DNA of 64,000 bases from Unio delphinus. Its lineage: Eukaryota > Mollusca > Bivalvia > Unionida > Unionidae. The stretch is from the NCBI GenBank assembly GCA_029339505.1, contig JAQISU010000026.1, positions 2,571,501 to 2,635,500 of the forward strand, written 5' to 3'. A program made the translations under genes and the position numbers. Below are positions 27,201 through 32,219 of the stretch, one piece after another. The notes under the pieces were generated by a model, which searched no databases, was not told where the DNA came from, and worked only from the letters and a program-made list of their open reading frames with translations. The stretch's first letter is position 1. Every line of letters starts with the position of its first letter.

Positions 27201-30200
27201 GCATCGAATTTGGTCATGGAGGACTGTGGAATACAAAATACCATCGTGACGGTATGATTTCAATTGATATATCCGCGTGTTATCCTGGAAGTTTTCTCGG
27301 GTATGGGGAATGCGCTGAGTACTTCAAACGATTTGGACACCCCACGCATGAAATGACTCGTGTTGCGATTAATGGACCATTGCCTGATTTTGATTTAACC
27401 GGATTCGCTCGTGTGATATCATTTGAATTAGCTACAGGGTTACATCCGTGTAGTTATGTTTGGCTCGGTAGACACCTATCTGAAAAACACTGGATGCCAA
27501 TAGTGCTATTGAGATATATGATTGATTGTGGCATGCTGATATCGTTGATTGTTTCCGAAGCTATTATATGCTATCGAGCTCAGAAAGAAGTTTGGCTACC
27601 ACAACCCGATCTAGATAGAATAATCAACGAACTACGAAAACAGTTTCCAGATTTCAGTGAAGAACAAATCATGAATTGGTCTAAGAAGTTATTTGAAATT
27701 AAAAAAGAACAAGCAAAAGATTTTGGACGAAGAATAATCGGTAAATTTACCCAGGGTGGACGATACGACAACGCAAAATACTCTTCGCGGTTGATCATAG
27801 ATGTCGCTGAATACGATTTTATTGTAGCGGATTTAATGAAACAGGGAAAACTTGTATCCCGTAAGGATGCTTTTCTATCCAATGGTGAGAAATTAGGTAC
27901 GGTTGTTACCTACTGTGATGGATATAATTCCCAGTACACACATTTGAGAAGTTCAATGCTAGCCTATGCTTGCATTAATCTATTTTCGATGATAAATAGA
28001 TTTCCAAATACCGCGGTTAGAGTGGCCACTGATTCGATGTATATACACAATAAGTACAAATCAGCTGTAGTTAAATTCACAGATCCCGAGGAAGCGTGGG
28101 GGCGTTGGCGATTTAAAAAGGAGATGCTACATGAGTACTGTGAATCCGCAGACGTTGCCATGGATGAAAAGTACTTAAAATGTGATGAAATTCAATCAGA
28201 ATTTTCTAATGCACCACCGGTATCTGATCCAATATGTAGATACAAGACAGTTTATTTAAACGGTTGTGGTGGGTCAGGAAAGACAACTCGTGCAATTGAA
28301 TTATATCGTCGTGGAAACGCTAGCGTTTCTAACATGATTGTGTTAACACCGACTCACAGACTCGCCAGAGAGATGATACAGCGAGGGGTAAATGCCTGTA
28401 CTTATCATAGTTTTTTTCGATGGAAAGGTGACAAATGGACTCCTGAGCGTATGGGTGATAAATTCATTCCTGAAATCATAATTTGGGATGAAATATGCAC
28501 AGTGTCATTAGATGTATTAAAAACATTTCTTGAATGGTTGTTAAACAAAAACACAAAAGTCGTCATGTGCGGGGATCACGGCCAACCACCACCATTTGTC
28601 GGTGGATCTCCACATGAATGGCTAAAGGGTTCTGTAGACTATTATGAAGAAATTAATACCGACCATAGATCACTTGATGAACAATTACGCGAGTTCAAAG
28701 CACTGATTAGATTACAACCGGATAAAATCCAATGCGAAATAGCACGTGAAATAATTTCAGAAACTCCCATGAATGATTTCTGGGAAACGTGGAGAACAAA
28801 TGATTTGATAGTAGCAAGTAGAAAAATAGTCAGAGACACACTTCAGATGAAGTTATTTGAATTGCATAAAGAAAAATTTGCAACGCTTCCAGTACCGTTG
28901 TGTTATAGGCCTTCGGATACACGAAAGCAGAATATAGAAGTTGATATTCCAAGCCTGACAAAGTCAGGAAGTGAAAAGCAGATTCTCGTGTTAAATGATA
29001 TTGTGCTGGTTGATATCAATGTCGTTGAAGATGCATTGCGTGCTAATAAATCCCCATGGACGCTAGGATACGCAGCAACAATACACTCTTCACAGGGATT
29101 GACTATATCGGATACAATTGTTTGGATGGTAGATAATCGCATCGAATGGTCGAATTTAGTCTATCTCGCAGTATCCAGAGTACGAAGAATAAATCAGCTT
29201 CGAAGAATTGTCGTCATGACAGAGTCAGGTGGCCATGATGAAATCATTGGTGATGATAATGACACAACAATAAGTGATATTGATGTTAGCATCATTAATA
29301 AAAAAACTCTCCGGTTACAAACAACAGGACAAAAAAAAACAACGAGAATTTGATATTGATGCTAAATTAATAATCACTTTGAAGAAACAACAGAATAATC
29401 ACTGCACGAGTTGCAATTGTATAATGCGTTGGCAGTATTCGGATAAGGATCCTCGCCAATTCACCGTTGACAGAAAAAATAACAATCTCAGTCATGTCAG
29501 AAATAATGTGATGTTGACTTGTCTTGAGTGCAATAGACGCCGGGGTGCCAGCACAATGCCTCTGGCATCGGGTGCTAGTTAAGACCATGCGGTGGCAATT
29601 GAGTATCCTCGGGAATCACTTGTAGTTGTTGCCGAGTAAATCCTCGCTGAGGAGCAGTTGAATCCAGTTTATAGATTGCTGGTCTACCAGTTGATCGTGT
29701 TATACTAGATATCTTATGCGTAGTGACGCTCCAAATAGGATCAGTAGCCCTTTTTCTACCCCCTTCAAGCTCTCCTGGTTCGTATAAGTACCTCACAATG
29801 ACACTACTACCAAGAATTGGTTGGGAAACGCTAGCGTTTCTAGGGAAATCTTTTTGTGGTTGTACGGGTATTGACTTCTTTTTAATCGCGTTGATAGGTT
29901 TCATGTTGATTGTTCTAGTAATCTCGTTATTCAGTGCAGTAATCACAGATGGTAATCTTTTAACCCATTCACTGGATCGCTTTTCTTGAATGAATTCTTT
30001 TGCGTATTGATATCCAAATAACCGCTCAGCAATCGTCCGATTAAATCGTTCGACAATGGCCTGATCGCGATGTAGCGCAGTATGCCCTCGTCGTATGGTG
30101 ACATTATGATTTTTCATTGTAGATAGAACCGCACCCTGAAATTCCTTGCCAGGATCAACCTGCAATAGATTCGGCCAGTGCAGAGGACCTCGTCGATAAA

Positions 30201-32176
30201 TCCTTTCAAATGCAGAAGCAACTTCAGTGGCTGATTTTGTTTTTAACGGTTCTGCTTCTTTGTATCGACTTGCAATATCAACTACGGTTAACGCGTATTT
30301 GTAACCACGATCATGTGGCAGAAATAATATATCAGCCTGATGAACTTCATTAGGAGCAGTCACATCAAAATGCGAGAATTGAATTTGTTTAGGTGGTGGT
30401 AGATAAATTTGCCATAGTGCCTGTTTGGATAACCAATCCGCCGCTGTAGTTTTTTTCACTTTTGCAGCGCTAGCGAGTTTATGTACTGCTGATTTACCCC
30501 TCCAGTATCCTCTTGGGGAATAATAAATTGATTCCATATTATTAATTACCAGCACCCATCATCAATTTGCCTTTCATAGCTGATTTTACCAACCACGAAG
30601 CCAACTTTTCTTTAAAAGATTTATCAGGAATAGCATTTAACGCATGAATTAATTTCACATCCGCGAGATGCCTGTTTTGCAGATTGCTGCTTTTATATGC
30701 AACATCATGAGCATGACACGCCTTATCAATAGCGTTTATCGGATACTCGCCGGATCGGGGTTGATTTTGATCATCAAGTCTGATATCTAATCGTGTTCCG
30801 GGACCACAGTAGCTATATCCTGGAAGGTGCTTTTCTCCGGGGTACTTTGCCCATGGGGTTCCAGGGAGCTTTGTCAATTTGGCTGCGATATCACCTCCTC
30901 GTTTTTTTTTAAAACATCTCCGGATTGTAAAATCTTTGATTTTGTAGAAATAAATCTAAACTTTTTTATACCACATGTTGCACATCTACCAGTTAGTGCT
31001 GATCTGTTATTTTTAGTTGTAACCGTCGTCACATCATTTGTGCTAGTACGCGTTTTACACTTGACACAATATAGATCCATAATTTATGTATAGAGATATG
31101 AATATAATTGATTTTTCAGCGACTAAAATAAGAGAACCAGTTAAGCATCATGCAGCGCTACCAAACTCTATCCGTGCAATTATAATCGGGCCATCTGGAT
31201 CCGGTAAAACGCAATTGTTGCTCAATTTAATAATGAGATGGATGAAGTGGGATAAGTTGTATTTAATTGCCCCTAGCGTAGATGATCAACGATGTTATGA
31301 AGTGTTAAAGGATTTTAACGAGAATGCATCAGAAATTAAAGGTGAGAATACCATTGATTTTATAACTGATATTGACGAGGCGCCATCCGTGGATGACCTT
31401 GATGGGAGCATTAACAATTTAGTCGTATACGACGATGTGATGTTAGACAATCAAAAAAACCCAGCTAGAATATTTTCCCGGGGGCGTCACAAAAACACTG
31501 ATGTGATATATGTCACTCAACGCAACACTCAGATTCCAAAAGTGATCAGAGATAACTGTAATATTCTTGCTGTGTTTAACGGCGTTGATACACATACGCT
31601 ACGAAATATTTGGCAGACATGGTGTTCCGATATGGACTTCAATCAATTTAAAAATTTCTTTAGTCATGCTCAGTCAACCCCGCATGGATTTGTAACAATA
31701 AATTTACATGATCCTCGGACACGATATCGTATCGGACTCGATCAAATATTTGGTTGAAATCGTAAATGATTTTTTGTTAACCCAGTGATGAAATCACTAG
31801 CAGCAGAGAGGGTGGATGACAACGACGTTGGCGTATATAAGGAAATCTTATTTTATCGAATAGACGCCATTTTTTTTACTATTTGGTGGAAGCCTCAGAT
31901 TTTCGAATCGACGCTCGGAAAGTTGTGAGATTCACCCTCTCTGCTGCTCAGGCGAGTTTTAAGAGCACTCTTAAATATAGTTTATATAGCTATTAAGTAA
32001 TTAAATATAGCTACTCTAGATATAGTATTTCTTTTGGGAAAAAGCTTAAATAATCAATTCAAGGCAACTTTTCTCGTCCAAGCTTACATTAATTTTTTGT
32101 ATTTAAATTTTTTTTTGTGCAATATTTTGTTTTTGGGACTTTTCTCAATTTCATAACTTTTCTCACTTTAGTCATA

Positions 32177-32219
<43 letters not shown>

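Larger units (their letters stand above)
14915..31948. mobile_element. Polinton/Maverick-like endogenous virus element, complete
   Basis: A 17,034-bp element inside SIRT1 intron 1, bounded by 214-bp terminal inverted repeats starting AGCAGCAG. It carries the standard Polinton set: major capsid protein, minor capsid proteins, adenovirus-type protease, packaging ATPase and retrovirus-like integrase. It also has PLA2, DUF5679, HNH and zinc-ribbon genes. Size, integrase, protease and ATPase all fit the Polinton family. Two things differ: the replicase is a divergent polymerase-helicase protein rather than the usual protein-primed PolB, and the duplication looks like 5 bp. TIR identity (212/214 by eye) implies recent insertion or conversion. 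Stops and frame breaks in several genes suggest an endogenous copy that may not be autonomous. The virion genes run in the same direction as SIRT1; the replicase and ATPase run against it. Confidence 0.95.

Noticed and set aside
26105..29353. Canonical protein-primed Polinton PolB
   Set aside because: No exonuclease motifs or NSxYG were found, and the second half is an SF1 helicase, so it is a different type of replicase.
14915..31948. Interpretation as an LTR retrotransposon because of the retroviral-type integrase
   Set aside because: The termini are inverted, not direct. There is no reverse transcriptase, while DNA-virus capsid, protease and packaging ATPase genes are present.
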